Shown here piece by piece: positions 1 to 7,372 of a stretch of 14,137 nucleotides of DNA. This stretch comes from Candidatus Nanopelagicaceae bacterium. Lineage in GTDB: Bacteria; Actinomycetota; Actinomycetes; Nanopelagicales; Nanopelagicaceae. The stretch lies in the NCBI GenBank assembly GCA_947488635.1, contig CANLAY010000010.1:1-14137 (forward strand), written 5' to 3'. The notes beneath the pieces are model-generated. The model searched no databases, had not been told where the DNA came from, and saw only the letters and a program-made list of their open reading frames with translations. Position 1 is the stretch's first letter, and every line of letters starts with the position of its first letter. A program made the translations under genes and the position numbers.

Positions 1-11
1 ATTTTTGACAT
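1..11 (-). CDS. First codons of a further co-directional gene (possibly isocitrate dehydrogenase)
   Basis: An ATG on the minus strand at 11-9 is followed by codons for Ser and Lys before the window ends. It is preceded nine bases upstream by AAGGAG, a strong ribosome binding site lying across the end of mdh. The gap to the mdh stop is 13 bases, so this should be the next gene of the same run. Isocitrate dehydrogenase is a reasonable guess, because icd next to mdh is common and some Icd proteins begin Met-Ser-Lys, but three codons cannot establish the product. That a gene starts here is likely; its identity is a guess. Confidence 0.45.
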
Positions 12-18
12 TTAAAGC

Positions 19-26
19 CACTCCTT
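19..26 (-). promoter_or_regulatory. Ribosome binding site of the gene at the left edge
   Basis: The minus strand reads TTAAGGAGT, with AAGGAG nine bases before the ATG at 11-9. It overlaps the mdh stop codon, so translation of the next gene is probably coupled to termination of mdh. This site is the main reason for calling a gene start at the window edge. Confidence 0.5.
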
Positions 27-975
27 AAAGAGTTTGAACATCTGCTTGTTTTGCGCGAACAGCTTCAGCTGCAACCTTTAGGGCGGCAATGTCAGATTCA
101 GTTAAATCACTTTCAACAACTCTCTTTATACCGGTGCGACCAATCTCGGCTTCAACGCCTAGATAAACCCCAGAAATTCCGTATTCGCCATCAACCCATG
201 CACACACTGGCATGACCGCACCTGAATCTTCGATAACAGCTTTGGCCATACGAGCAGCAGCAGCAGATGGTGCGTAGTAAGCAGAACCAGTCTTAAGCAG
301 TGCCACAACTTCAGCGCCACCATTACGTGTGCGATCAACTAAGGCATCGATATCTGCTTGGGAGAGTAAATCGCTAAGTGGCTTGCCATCTACAGTGCAA
401 CGACTTGGGACTGGAACCATGGTGTCACCATGTGAGCCTAGGGTTAGCGTCTTAACTGAAGAGACTTTAACGCCTAGCTTTTCGGCAACGTTGTCAGTAA
501 AGCGAGCTGTATCTAGCATGCCAGCTTGACCGATAACGCGATGCTTTGGAAAACCAGTTGCTAATTGAGCCAGTGCGGTCATTTCATCTAATGGATTTGA
601 AACCACGATGATTACGGCATTAGGTGAATGCTTTGCAATATTTTCAGCAACGCCACGAACGATGCCAGCGTTAACATCAATTAGATCCATGCGGCTCATG
701 CCTGGCTTACGTGGCAGACCGGCAGTAATAACCACTACATCTGAGTTTGCAGTTGCTTCATAGCCCGCACCATCAGCCGTTGTGGTAGCGCCAATAATTT
801 TTGTTTCGAAACCTTCGATTGAACGAGATTGGTTCATATCTAGCGCCAAACCTTCTGGCTTGCCTTCGAGAATATCGGTGAGAACTACAGTGTCGAAAAT
901 GTTGTATTCAGCTAAGCGCATTGCGGTGGTCGAACCATAGAATCCGGCGCCTACTACTGTGACTTTGCTACCCAT
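25..975 (-). CDS. mdh: Malate dehydrogenase (LDH-like type)
   Basis: NAD-dependent cytoplasmic enzyme of the TCA cycle that interconverts malate and oxaloacetate. The 316-residue protein has the lactate/malate dehydrogenase layout. The Rossmann glycine motif is G9-A-G11-F-Y-G14, and the acidic residue D34 at the end of the second strand favours NAD over NADP. Substrate arginines R89 and R95 sit in the mobile loop LPRKPGMSRMD, followed by N127 of the SNP motif, R158, and the catalytic pair D155 and H182 (GSHGD). The extra arginine and methionine in the loop fit malate rather than lactate as substrate. The ATG is preceded by AGGAGA at a good distance. It follows the DUF3017 gene by 47 bases, the largest gap in this run, so it may have its own promoter as well as readthrough from upstream. 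The gene is intact. Confidence 0.95.
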   Translation of the reverse strand: MGSKVTVVGAGFYGSTTAMRLAEYNIFDTVVLTDILEGKPEGLALDMNQSRSIEGFETKIIGATTTADGAGYEATANSDVVVITAGLPRKPGMSRMDLIDVNAGIVRGVAENIAKHSPNAVIIVVSNPLDEMTALAQLATGFPKHRVIGQAGMLDTARFTDNVAEKLGVKVSSVKTLTLGSHGDTMVPVPSRCTVDGKPLSDLLSQADIDALVDRTRNGGAEVVALLKTGSAYYAPSAAAARMAKAVIEDSGAVMPVCAWVDGEYGISGVYLGVEAEIGRTGIKRVVESDLTESDIAALKVAAEAVRAKQADVQTL

Positions 976-982
976 TTGCAGT

Positions 983-988
983 TCTCCT
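983..988 (-). promoter_or_regulatory. mdh ribosome binding site
   Basis: The minus strand reads AGGAGA seven bases before the mdh ATG at 975. It is one of the few textbook Shine-Dalgarno sites in the window; most neighbours start inside or directly at the end of the previous gene with weak or no such site. It supports the start that places the Rossmann motif nine residues from the N-terminus. Confidence 0.7.
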
Positions 989-1022
989 GAATGTAAGAAA
1001 TATCTTGAGGTCGAGGTAAATC

Positions 1023-1238
1023 CTATCGCCCACGCGGAAGTGCTAGCGCCAGCACAAAGAGGCTGATCGAAATAGCTAGTGGTAGATAGAGTTCAATTTT
1101 GCGTTGCCCACGCTGCGAAATGGCAAAAAGGCCGGTGCCAACTGCAATTAAAAGTGATCCAGTTCGCACTAATCCGAGAGCGCCAGTAACCACGCCAGCA
1201 GCCACTAATGCGTATGAGGAATAGGAAATTACTCGCAT
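1023..1238 (-). CDS. Small DUF3017-family membrane protein
   Basis: A 71-residue hydrophobic protein with three likely membrane-spanning segments at about residues 7-23, 26-42 and 51-67. They are separated by short loops containing R25 and a basic stretch QRGQRK near 43-48. No catalytic motif is visible and the function is unknown. The assignment to DUF3017 rests on size, topology and position: in actinobacteria a small protein of this family sits between folD and mdh. The ATG lies inside the end of folD, a 10-base overlap reading ATGCGAGTAA, so it is probably translated by coupling to folD. The gene ends in TAG. That it is a real gene is supported by conserved context and packing; nothing in the sequence tells its role. 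Confidence 0.8.
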   Translation of the reverse strand: MRVISYSSYALVAAGVVTGALGLVRTGSLLIAVGTGLFAISQRGQRKIELYLPLAISISLFVLALALPRGR

Positions 1239-2071
1239 GCCTCAACCACATTGGTAAGCAGCATCGCACGGGTCATTGGCCCAACGCCACCAGGCATTGG
1301 GGCAACGTTTGCAGCAACTTCAAAAACATCAGGATGGACATCGCCCAGCAAGCCAGCCTCAGTTCGGGAAATTCCGACATCTAGAACAGTGGCACCTGGC
1401 TTAATCATTTGGGCAGTTAAGAAATGTGCTTTTCCAATTGCGGCAACCACAATGTCAGCTTGTTTAACATGCTTGGCTAAATCTTTAGTACCGGTATGAG
1501 TCAAGGTAACTGTGGCATTTTCTTCTTTGCGCGTTAGTAATAGTCCAAGCGGGCGACCGACTGTTAAGCCACGACCGATTACACAAACTTCAGCCCCTGT
1601 TATGGCAACTTCGTAATGACGCAACAACGCGACGATACCGCGAGGCGTGCACGGCAGCGGTGCTGCATATCCACTCACTAATCGGCCGAGGTTCATCGGG
1701 TGTAATCCATCGGCATCTTTGGCCGGATCAATTGCTTCGAGAATCACTTGTGCATTGATACCGTTTGGCATTGGCAACTGCACAATGTAACCGGTGCATT
1801 CCTTTGCCGAATTCAAATCTTTGATTGCAGCCATAACATCTGCTTGTGTTGCAGATGCAGGTAGATCAACTCGAATTGAGTTAATGCCAACTTCTTGGCA
1901 ATCGCGATGCTTGCCGGCAACGTAGGAATGTGAACCTGGATCATCGCCAACTAGAACCGTGCCTAAACCAGGCGTGATTCCTTTTGCCTTTAAAATATCG
2001 GTGCGAGTGCGCAGATCTGCTTTAACAATTGTGGCTAAGGATTTGCCATCTAGTATCCGCGCCTTATGCAT
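1229..2071 (-). CDS. folD: Bifunctional methylenetetrahydrofolate dehydrogenase / methenyltetrahydrofolate cyclohydrolase
   Basis: FolD interconverts 5,10-methylene-, 5,10-methenyl- and 10-formyl-tetrahydrofolate, and so supplies the formyl donor used by PurN and PurH encoded just upstream. With the start at 2071 the protein has 280 residues, normal for the family. Visible motifs are the catalytic YVAGK (Y50, K54), QLPMP, PCTPRG, the dinucleotide-binding [13 protein letters not shown] and the C-terminal [12 protein letters not shown]. An earlier ATG at 2131 would add 20 non-family residues and enlarge the overlap with purH, so 2071 is preferred. That ATG overlaps the purH stop by eight bases (ATGCATAA), and no clear Shine-Dalgarno lies before it, which fits translation coupled to purH. 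The last 10 bases overlap the DUF3017 gene. Confidence 0.93.
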   Translation of the reverse strand: MHKARILDGKSLATIVKADLRTRTDILKAKGITPGLGTVLVGDDPGSHSYVAGKHRDCQEVGINSIRVDLPASATQADVMAAIKDLNSAKECTGYIVQLPMPNGINAQVILEAIDPAKDADGLHPMNLGRLVSGYAAPLPCTPRGIVALLRHYEVAITGAEVCVIGRGLTVGRPLGLLLTRKEENATVTLTHTGTKDLAKHVKQADIVVAAIGKAHFLTAQMIKPGATVLDVGISRTEAGLLGDVHPDVFEVAANVAPMPGGVGPMTRAMLLTNVVEACE

Positions 2072-3608
2072 GGGAGAAGTGTCTTGTACTAGTGAAGAAC
2101 ATTGCAACATTGGCAGCTTTTGCGGCAGCAATTACTTCTTCATCGCGCACACTGCCGCCAGGTTGGGCCACCGCGATGACGCCAGCATCAATTAATATCT
2201 GCAAGCCATCAGCAAATGGGAAGAAAGCATCACTTGCTGCAACCGAGCCAGCCACACGTCCACCGGCCCGATCAACCGCTAATTTCGCCGAATCAATGCG
2301 ATTAACTTGACCCATTCCAATTCCAACTGCAGCACTATCTTTAGCAAGCAAGATGGCATTGCTCTTTACTGCGCGAACTGATCGCCAAGCAAATTCTAAA
2401 TCTTTTAGCGTTTGCGCACTTACTGGATCTCCAGAGACTTGCACCCAATTAGCTGCGCTATCACCTGGAGCATCGATCAAATCGCTTTCCTGCAAAAGTG
2501 CTCCACCAGATACCGGACGCAGTTCGACTGGGCTAATCACACTTAAGTCACATTGCAAAATTCGAATCGAAGGTTTCTTCATTAGTACTTCAAGTGCATC
2601 AGCATCAAATGCTGGTGCGATTAAAACTTCAGTAAATATCTTAGAAAGTGGTTCGGCCATTGCTAGATCAACTTTGCGGTTAGCAGCAACAACTCCCCCG
2701 AATGCTGACACTGGATCGCACTCGTGGGCCTTTAAGTAGGCCGTTGAGATGTTGGCACCTGTCGCGATGCCGCAAGGATTAGCATGCTTAATGATCGCTA
2801 CAGCAGGATCACTGTGATCTAGCGCTGCTCGCCATGCAGCATCAGCATCGGTGTAATTATTAAAGGACATCTCTTTGCCGTGCAGTTGTTTGGCGCCAAC
2901 GATTCCGTGGCCAGTTGATTTATAAATCACTGCGCTTTGATGTGGGTTCTCGCCATAGCGCAAAGTGTTCTCTTGCTTATAGATAGAACCAAACCAGGTC
3001 GGCAACTTTGGAGGCGTGCCTTGTTGGCCTAACCAATTCGCGATCGTTAAATCGTATTCAGCTGTTGCTCTAAAAACTTCCAAAGCTAACTGTTGGCGCT
3101 CTTCATTAGTGAAGCCACCAGCTGCTAAAGCACCTAGTAATTGGTCATACTGTGAAGTCTGGCTAATTACGGCTACTGAGCCATGATTCTTTGCTGCGCC
3201 ACGCAACATTGATGGCCCGCCAATATCAATCTGCTCAATTGCTTCGGCAAAAGTGGCACCAGCTGCGATAGTTGCAGCAAATGGATAAAGATTAATAATC
3301 ACTAAATCAAATGGCGCAATATCAAGTTCTGCAATCGCTGCTAAATGATCCGGATTATTCTGATCTGCCAAGATGCCTGAGTGCACTCGCGGATGCAGAG
3401 TTTTTACCCGGCCGCCCATGATTTCGGGAAAGCCGGTGTAATCACTAACTTCAGTAACTGCAATACCGGCGGCAGCTAAATTTGCTGCAGTTGAACCAGT
3501 TGAAAGAATTTCAACGCCAGCTTTGCTAAGTGCTGCGCCAATTTCGAGCAGGCGATCTTTATCATAAACGCTTAGTAACGCGCGACGAATCGGTTTGCGA
3601 TTGCTCAT
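2064..3608 (-). CDS. purH: Bifunctional AICAR formyltransferase / IMP cyclohydrolase
   Basis: PurH catalyses the last two steps of de novo IMP synthesis: formylation of AICAR with 10-formyl-tetrahydrofolate, then ring closure to IMP. The 514-residue protein has the usual two domains. An N-terminal MGS-like cyclohydrolase domain (about residues 8-150) shows [15 protein letters not shown] and INLYPF. A transformylase domain (about 200-514) shows RYGENPHQ at 217-224 and the catalytic K274-H275 within KHANPCG, with SDAFFPF and QPGGSVRD near the end. Length and motifs are complete. The ATG follows the purN stop by 15 bases, with AGAAGG about 11 bases upstream. The gene is in the same reading frame as purN, with only the purN TAG and five codons between them. 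The end overlaps the folD start by eight bases. Confidence 0.96.
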   Translation of the reverse strand: MSNRKPIRRALLSVYDKDRLLEIGAALSKAGVEILSTGSTAANLAAAGIAVTEVSDYTGFPEIMGGRVKTLHPRVHSGILADQNNPDHLAAIAELDIAPFDLVIINLYPFAATIAAGATFAEAIEQIDIGGPSMLRGAAKNHGSVAVISQTSQYDQLLGALAAGGFTNEERQQLALEVFRATAEYDLTIANWLGQQGTPPKLPTWFGSIYKQENTLRYGENPHQSAVIYKSTGHGIVGAKQLHGKEMSFNNYTDADAAWRAALDHSDPAVAIIKHANPCGIATGANISTAYLKAHECDPVSAFGGVVAANRKVDLAMAEPLSKIFTEVLIAPAFDADALEVLMKKPSIRILQCDLSVISPVELRPVSGGALLQESDLIDAPGDSAANWVQVSGDPVSAQTLKDLEFAWRSVRAVKSNAILLAKDSAAVGIGMGQVNRIDSAKLAVDRAGGRVAGSVAASDAFFPFADGLQILIDAGVIAVAQPGGSVRDEEVIAAAKAANVAMFFTSTRHFSHA

Positions 3609-3623
3609 TAACAGCGCTGCCTT

Positions 3624-4172
3624 CTACTTTAGCTCGGCCAGTATTTGCGGAATGGTCGCAACGATGAGACCGCGTTCGATAATCTTAATACGTTCATGTA
3701 GCGATTCCTCGGTATCAGTTGGTGTGATCTCTAGGCGTTCCTGCGCAATTATCTCGCCAGTATCAACACCTTCATCAACCCAATGAATAGTCGTGCCAGT
3801 TTCGCTCGCCCCTGCTGCAAGTGCATCACGCACGGCATGTGCTCCTGGGAAAAGCGGCAATAAGGCTGGGTGACTATTAATCACTTTAAAGCTCTGCACG
3901 AATTGCGGGGCCAAGATGCGCATAAAGCCAGCACAGACAATCAGATCTGGTTGATATTTTGAGACTAATGAAAGCAGCGCTTGATCCCAGTTTGCTCGAT
4001 CTCCGATTAATTCGAGTAATTCAACTTTAATACCGAATTCATTTGCAACGCCAATTACTTTGGCAGCGGGCTGATCACAGATCAGGGCAGTGATTTCGTA
4101 GCCCTTTTCAGCGGCAAAGATTGCTCGAGCTAAGGTGCCCGATCCACTAGCCAGAATTACGACTTTCTTCAT
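3624..4172 (-). CDS. purN: Phosphoribosylglycinamide formyltransferase, folate-dependent
   Basis: PurN (GART) transfers the formyl group of 10-formyl-tetrahydrofolate to GAR in the third step of purine synthesis. At 182 residues it is slightly short but complete. The N-terminal substrate-phosphate loop is LASGSGT (7-13). The catalytic triad is visible as N99 and H101 in the INSHPALLPLFPG motif and D137 in VDEGVDTG. It starts four bases inside the end of the DUF6350 gene (ATGA), the classic coupling overlap, and lies next to its pathway partner purH. The stop is TAG; a readthrough event would continue in frame into purH. The protein is otherwise ordinary. Confidence 0.95.
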   Translation of the reverse strand: MKKVVILASGSGTLARAIFAAEKGYEITALICDQPAAKVIGVANEFGIKVELLELIGDRANWDQALLSLVSKYQPDLIVCAGFMRILAPQFVQSFKVINSHPALLPLFPGAHAVRDALAAGASETGTTIHWVDEGVDTGEIIAQERLEITPTDTEESLHERIKIIERGLIVATIPQILAELK

Positions 4173-5248
4173 CTGGCTCGATCTAACCGCGGCAGAATTC
4201 GCGCCAAACCAATGCCAATGGCCATTTCCACGCCAATTGCAAGCGTCACTTTCCAGATTGAAACACCAACTGCGCTAAGTGCCTCGGTCATCAGAGAACC
4301 ACTAGCGGCCCAACTAATAAAGGCAATTGCTAGTAAAACTAAAGTATAGGTTTGCCAAAGTACTTCGGGCCGTTGATTTAGCGTCCAGCTTGTTAGCGCA
4401 ACTCCTGCAGCGACAAAAAGTAGAACTGCTATTAGCGCCCAATGAAATTTGCCAGTTGGTAGAGCGCCTAAAATTGGCAGCGCTGGAATTTCCGGAACTT
4501 GATATGACAGCGGTGAAATCATGGTTCCGTTGCCGATTCCGAAACCAACGCCGGCGAAATAACCAAGAGTTGCAACTGCAGCGTTTGGTAGATAGAGCAC
4601 ATTTAAAATCAGCAGCAACACACCACCTAAAATTCCAGCTTCAAGTACTTGAGTTAAATCCTTAACTACTGCCAAATTAACCAGTAGTGAGATGCCCAAA
4701 ACCAAGAATGCAAAACCTAAGAAGGCGGCAATGATTCGAGTGGCAAAGAAAATAGGCTGCGACGAAATTTTGCGGCGTTCAGCGCTAAGAACCGAAAGTG
4801 TGGCAATCGGAATTGTGACAAGTGGCGTTAAATACCAAACTGGCTTGACCGCATCCGTTGTAACAAAGAAAGCAATTGCGGCGGTGATGCCTACATATAA
4901 CGAAACAAAAAGCGTGCGCGCTAGCGCGATACTTTGATAATCGTTATCTAAGCGCTCAATGCTGCGTTTGAAACCACTGCGAATGGCCAAGATTGGAAAT
5001 ACTAAAGCGCCTAGCGGTAAGTAAGTTAACCAACCAGCTACAGCACCTGCTGAGAGAGTTAAGTTAAATGCTAAATGATGCGCACCCAACCATAGCCAGA
5101 CTGCGGCCCGAACTGGATCAGAAGTATTTCCATTTGTGCTGCCTGCTGTCGCCCATGCAATTAGCGAAAGAAATGCGATCGGTAGGAAAACAACTGAAAT
5201 GCTGCGTACAACTTGAGCCAACGTGACCGCAAGGACTCGCTGGAACAT
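4169..5248 (-). CDS. DUF6350-family polytopic membrane protein (PerM-like)
   Basis: A 359-residue integral membrane protein with roughly nine or ten hydrophobic segments, approximately at 12-34, 60-86, 110-130, 134-153, 166-191, 201-219, 222-240, 266-287, 297-316 and 326-350. The longest hydrophilic stretches are near 87-107 (basic, IRSGFKRSIERLDND) and 155-165. No enzyme motif is visible. Position is the best clue: a membrane protein of this size between sucD and purN is conserved in actinobacteria, and the one at that place in Mycobacterium tuberculosis (Rv0955, PerM) is linked to cell division and envelope integrity. A similar role is inference by synteny; sequence similarity was not tested. 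It follows sucD by five bases, has no obvious Shine-Dalgarno, and overlaps purN by four bases at a TGA stop, the only TGA among the complete genes here. Confidence 0.82.
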   Translation of the reverse strand: MFQRVLAVTLAQVVRSISVVFLPIAFLSLIAWATAGSTNGNTSDPVRAAVWLWLGAHHLAFNLTLSAGAVAGWLTYLPLGALVFPILAIRSGFKRSIERLDNDYQSIALARTLFVSLYVGITAAIAFFVTTDAVKPVWYLTPLVTIPIATLSVLSAERRKISSQPIFFATRIIAAFLGFAFLVLGISLLVNLAVVKDLTQVLEAGILGGVLLLILNVLYLPNAAVATLGYFAGVGFGIGNGTMISPLSYQVPEIPALPILGALPTGKFHWALIAVLLFVAAGVALTSWTLNQRPEVLWQTYTLVLLAIAFISWAASGSLMTEALSAVGVSIWKVTLAIGVEMAIGIGLARILPRLDRAR

Positions 5249-5253
5249 TGTTG

Positions 5254-6135
5254 TTAGCGACCCATAATGGTGCGCAATAAACGCGCCGTTTCACTTGGGG
5301 TTTGACCCACTTTAACGCCAGCTGCTTCTAGAGCATCTTTCTTTCCTTGTGCAGTTCCAGATGATCCCGAAACGATGGCACCGGCGTGACCCATGGTCTT
5401 GCCTTCAGGAGCGGTAAAGCCTGCAACATAACCAACTACTGGCTTTGTTACATATTCAGCGATAAATGCAGCAGCACGCTCTTCAGCATCGCCACCAATT
5501 TCACCAATCATTACGATCGCTTCGGTTTCAGGATCATCTTGGAATGCTCGCAAGCAATCGATATGTGTAGTGCCAACTACTGGGTCGCCACCAATACCAA
5601 CTGCAGTACTAAATCCAATATCGCGAAGTTCAAACATCATTTGGTAAGTCAATGTGCCGGACTTGGAAACTAAACCAATTGGGCCAGCACCTGTGATATT
5701 TGCCGGAATGATTCCGACATTTGATTTACCGGGACTAATTAAGCCTGGGCAGTTTGGTCCAATAATGCGAGTTGTTCCTTTAGTTAATGAGTAAGCATAG
5801 AAACTAGCTGAATCATGAACTGGAATTCCTTCGGTGATAACGACTACTAGCGGCATGGCAGCATCGATGGCATCTACTACTGCAGCCTTGGCAAACTTAG
5901 GTGGTACAAAAACTACCGAAACATTGGCACTTGTTGCCGCCATCGCTTCGCCCACAGTATTAAAGACTGGCAAGTTGTGGCCATCGATCTCAACAGATTG
6001 ACCACCTTTACCTGGTGTTACGCCACCGACAACTTTGGAACCTGATGCCAGCATGCGACGGGTGTGTTTAGTTCCTTCAGAACCAGTCATACCCTGAACG
6101 ATAATTTTTGAATCAGCGTTAATGAAGATCGACAT
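5254..6135 (-). CDS. sucD: Succinate-CoA ligase (ADP-forming), alpha subunit
   Basis: Alpha subunit of succinyl-CoA synthetase, the substrate-level phosphorylation step of the TCA cycle, working as a complex with the SucC beta subunit encoded directly upstream. The 293-residue protein has an N-terminal CoA-binding domain with [11 protein letters not shown] (14-24), the GPNCPG motif (126-131), SKSGTLTYQ (157-165), and the ligase domain carrying the phosphorylated histidine H250 in GHAGAIV. Motifs and length are complete. The ATG comes immediately after the sucC stop (TAAATG, no intervening base) in the same frame, so the two subunits are surely made from one message by coupled translation. The short sequence around this start recurs exactly at the guaB3 start. 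Confidence 0.96.
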   Translation of the reverse strand: MSIFINADSKIIVQGMTGSEGTKHTRRMLASGSKVVGGVTPGKGGQSVEIDGHNLPVFNTVGEAMAATSANVSVVFVPPKFAKAAVVDAIDAAMPLVVVITEGIPVHDSASFYAYSLTKGTTRIIGPNCPGLISPGKSNVGIIPANITGAGPIGLVSKSGTLTYQMMFELRDIGFSTAVGIGGDPVVGTTHIDCLRAFQDDPETEAIVMIGEIGGDAEERAAAFIAEYVTKPVVGYVAGFTAPEGKTMGHAGAIVSGSSGTAQGKKDALEAAGVKVGQTPSETARLLRTIMGR

Positions 6136-7299
6136 TTACTTAGCCGCCAATTCTGCTGCACGATTGGCAGCGCCATCCATAGTGTCTAGCTGTTCAACCA
6201 GCGGGTGAGCTGCAGCAGTCAAAATCGCGCGACCTTCAACCACGTTGTTGCCATCAAGGCGAACCACGATTGGCTTAGTGGCCTGTGCGCCAAGTAATTC
6301 AAGGGCTTGCACGATGCCATTAGCTACCGCATCACAGGCAGTTATGCCGCCAAAAACATTTACGAAAACGCTTTTAACATCTTTATCGCCCAGGATAATT
6401 GAAAGTCCATCGGCCATAACTTGAGCTGAGGCACCGCCACCAATATCTAAGAAATTAGCGGGGCGAACGCCACCGAATTTTTCACCAGCGTAGGCAACCA
6501 CATCAAGCGTGCTCATTACTAAGCCGGCGCCATTACCGATAATGCCAACTTGGCCTTCGAGTTTTACATAGTTCAAATTCTTAGCTTTAGCAGCTGCCTC
6601 TAACGCATTTTCAGCTGCTTGATCAACAAGTGCTTCGTGATCAGGGTGGCGGAAACCGGCATTGTCATCGAGAGTTACTTTGCCATCTAGGGCGATGATC
6701 TTGCCATCAGAAGTTTTAACTAGCGGATTAACTTCAACAAGGGTGGCATCTTCAGAAACAAATGTTTCCCAGAGTTTTACTAGAACTGATGCAACTTGAT
6801 CAGCGACATCGGCTGGGAATTTTGCAGCTGCAATAATTTCATTAGCTCGAGCAAGATCGATACCGACATTGGAATCAACTGGAATCTTGGCCAACTTCTC
6901 AGGGGCGGTGTGTGCTACTTCTTCAATTTCCATGCCGCCGGCAACGGAAGCCATAACTAAGAAGGTGCGGTTTGAACGATCAAGCAGAATCGCTAAGTAA
7001 TATTCAGATTCAATTGGCGCAGCTGCTGCAATCATTACGGTGCGAACTTCGTGGCCTTTTATATCCATACCTAAAATTGCACTAGCTTTTTCGCGAGCAT
7101 CCGCTGGATCAACGGCTAACTTAACGCCGCCTGCTTTTCCGCGGCCGCCGACTTTTACCTGAGCTTTAACGACAACTTTGCCGCCAACTTTTATAGCGGC
7201 TGCTTCAGCTTCATCAGCTGTAGTTGCGATCGCAGCTGGCAGTACAGGTACGCCATGCTTTTCAAAAAGATCGCGAGCTTGGTATTCGTATAAATCCAC
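6136..7299 (-). CDS. sucC: Succinate-CoA ligase (ADP-forming), beta subunit
   Basis: Beta subunit of succinyl-CoA synthetase, carrying the nucleotide-binding ATP-grasp domain and the dimer interface with SucD. At 387 residues it matches the family. Visible are the N-terminal [12 protein letters not shown], the ATP-grasp loop [12 protein letters not shown] (49-60), metal ligands N191 (EVNP) and D205 (ALDGK), and the C-terminal ligase domain with [20 protein letters not shown] and VNVFGGIT. The start is GTG at 7299, chosen because it gives the conserved family N-terminus and because AAGGAAA lies 11 bases upstream. The 73 bases before it, up to pcrA, are the most likely place for the promoter of the whole downstream run to mdh. 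Confidence 0.96.
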   Translation of the reverse strand: MDLYEYQARDLFEKHGVPVLPAAIATTADEAEAAAIKVGGKVVVKAQVKVGGRGKAGGVKLAVDPADAREKASAILGMDIKGHEVRTVMIAAAAPIESEYYLAILLDRSNRTFLVMASVAGGMEIEEVAHTAPEKLAKIPVDSNVGIDLARANEIIAAAKFPADVADQVASVLVKLWETFVSEDATLVEVNPLVKTSDGKIIALDGKVTLDDNAGFRHPDHEALVDQAAENALEAAAKAKNLNYVKLEGQVGIIGNGAGLVMSTLDVVAYAGEKFGGVRPANFLDIGGGASAQVMADGLSIILGDKDVKSVFVNVFGGITACDAVANGIVQALELLGAQATKPIVVRLDGNNVVEGRAILTAAAHPLVEQLDTMDGAANRAAELAAK

Positions 7300-7372
7300 T
7301 AGTTGACCGCTTTCCTTGTTTGCTTAAGAGCGTGAGCGACGCGTGAAACCTGCCTAATCCCAGATCCTTATC
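7300..7372 (-). promoter_or_regulatory. Intergenic leader of the sucC run, with ribosome binding site
   Basis: These 73 bases separate the pcrA stop from the GTG of sucC. The minus strand carries AAGGAAA at 7317-7311, a credible ribosome binding site 11 bases from the start codon. I could not find a convincing -10/-35 pair; TAAGAT at the pcrA stop (7375-7370) is the nearest match to a -10 element but has no good -35. No hairpin followed by a T-run is visible, so readthrough from pcrA is possible. A promoter here is inferred from the change of function and the gap, not from a clear motif. Confidence 0.4.

Noticed and set aside
976..1022. Separate promoter for mdh
   Set aside because: TACATT lies on the minus strand shortly before the ribosome binding site, but no matching -35 was found. 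The 47-base gap alone is not enough to call a promoter.
2072..2131. Longer N-terminus for folD starting at 2131
   Set aside because: The extra 20 residues have no resemblance to FolD, which normally begins close to the motif around ILDGK. They would also extend the overlap with purH from 8 to 68 bases.
2353..2739. 128-codon plus-strand open frame opposite purH
   Set aside because: A compositional shadow of a highly conserved enzyme; no recognisable domain or start signal. The same holds for the 126-codon plus-strand frame at 11290-11670 opposite guaA.
7321..7372. Hairpin terminator or regulatory stem between pcrA and sucC
   Set aside because: The repeated CGTGA-like pieces are direct rather than inverted repeats and no T-run follows. 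No stable stem could be drawn by eye.
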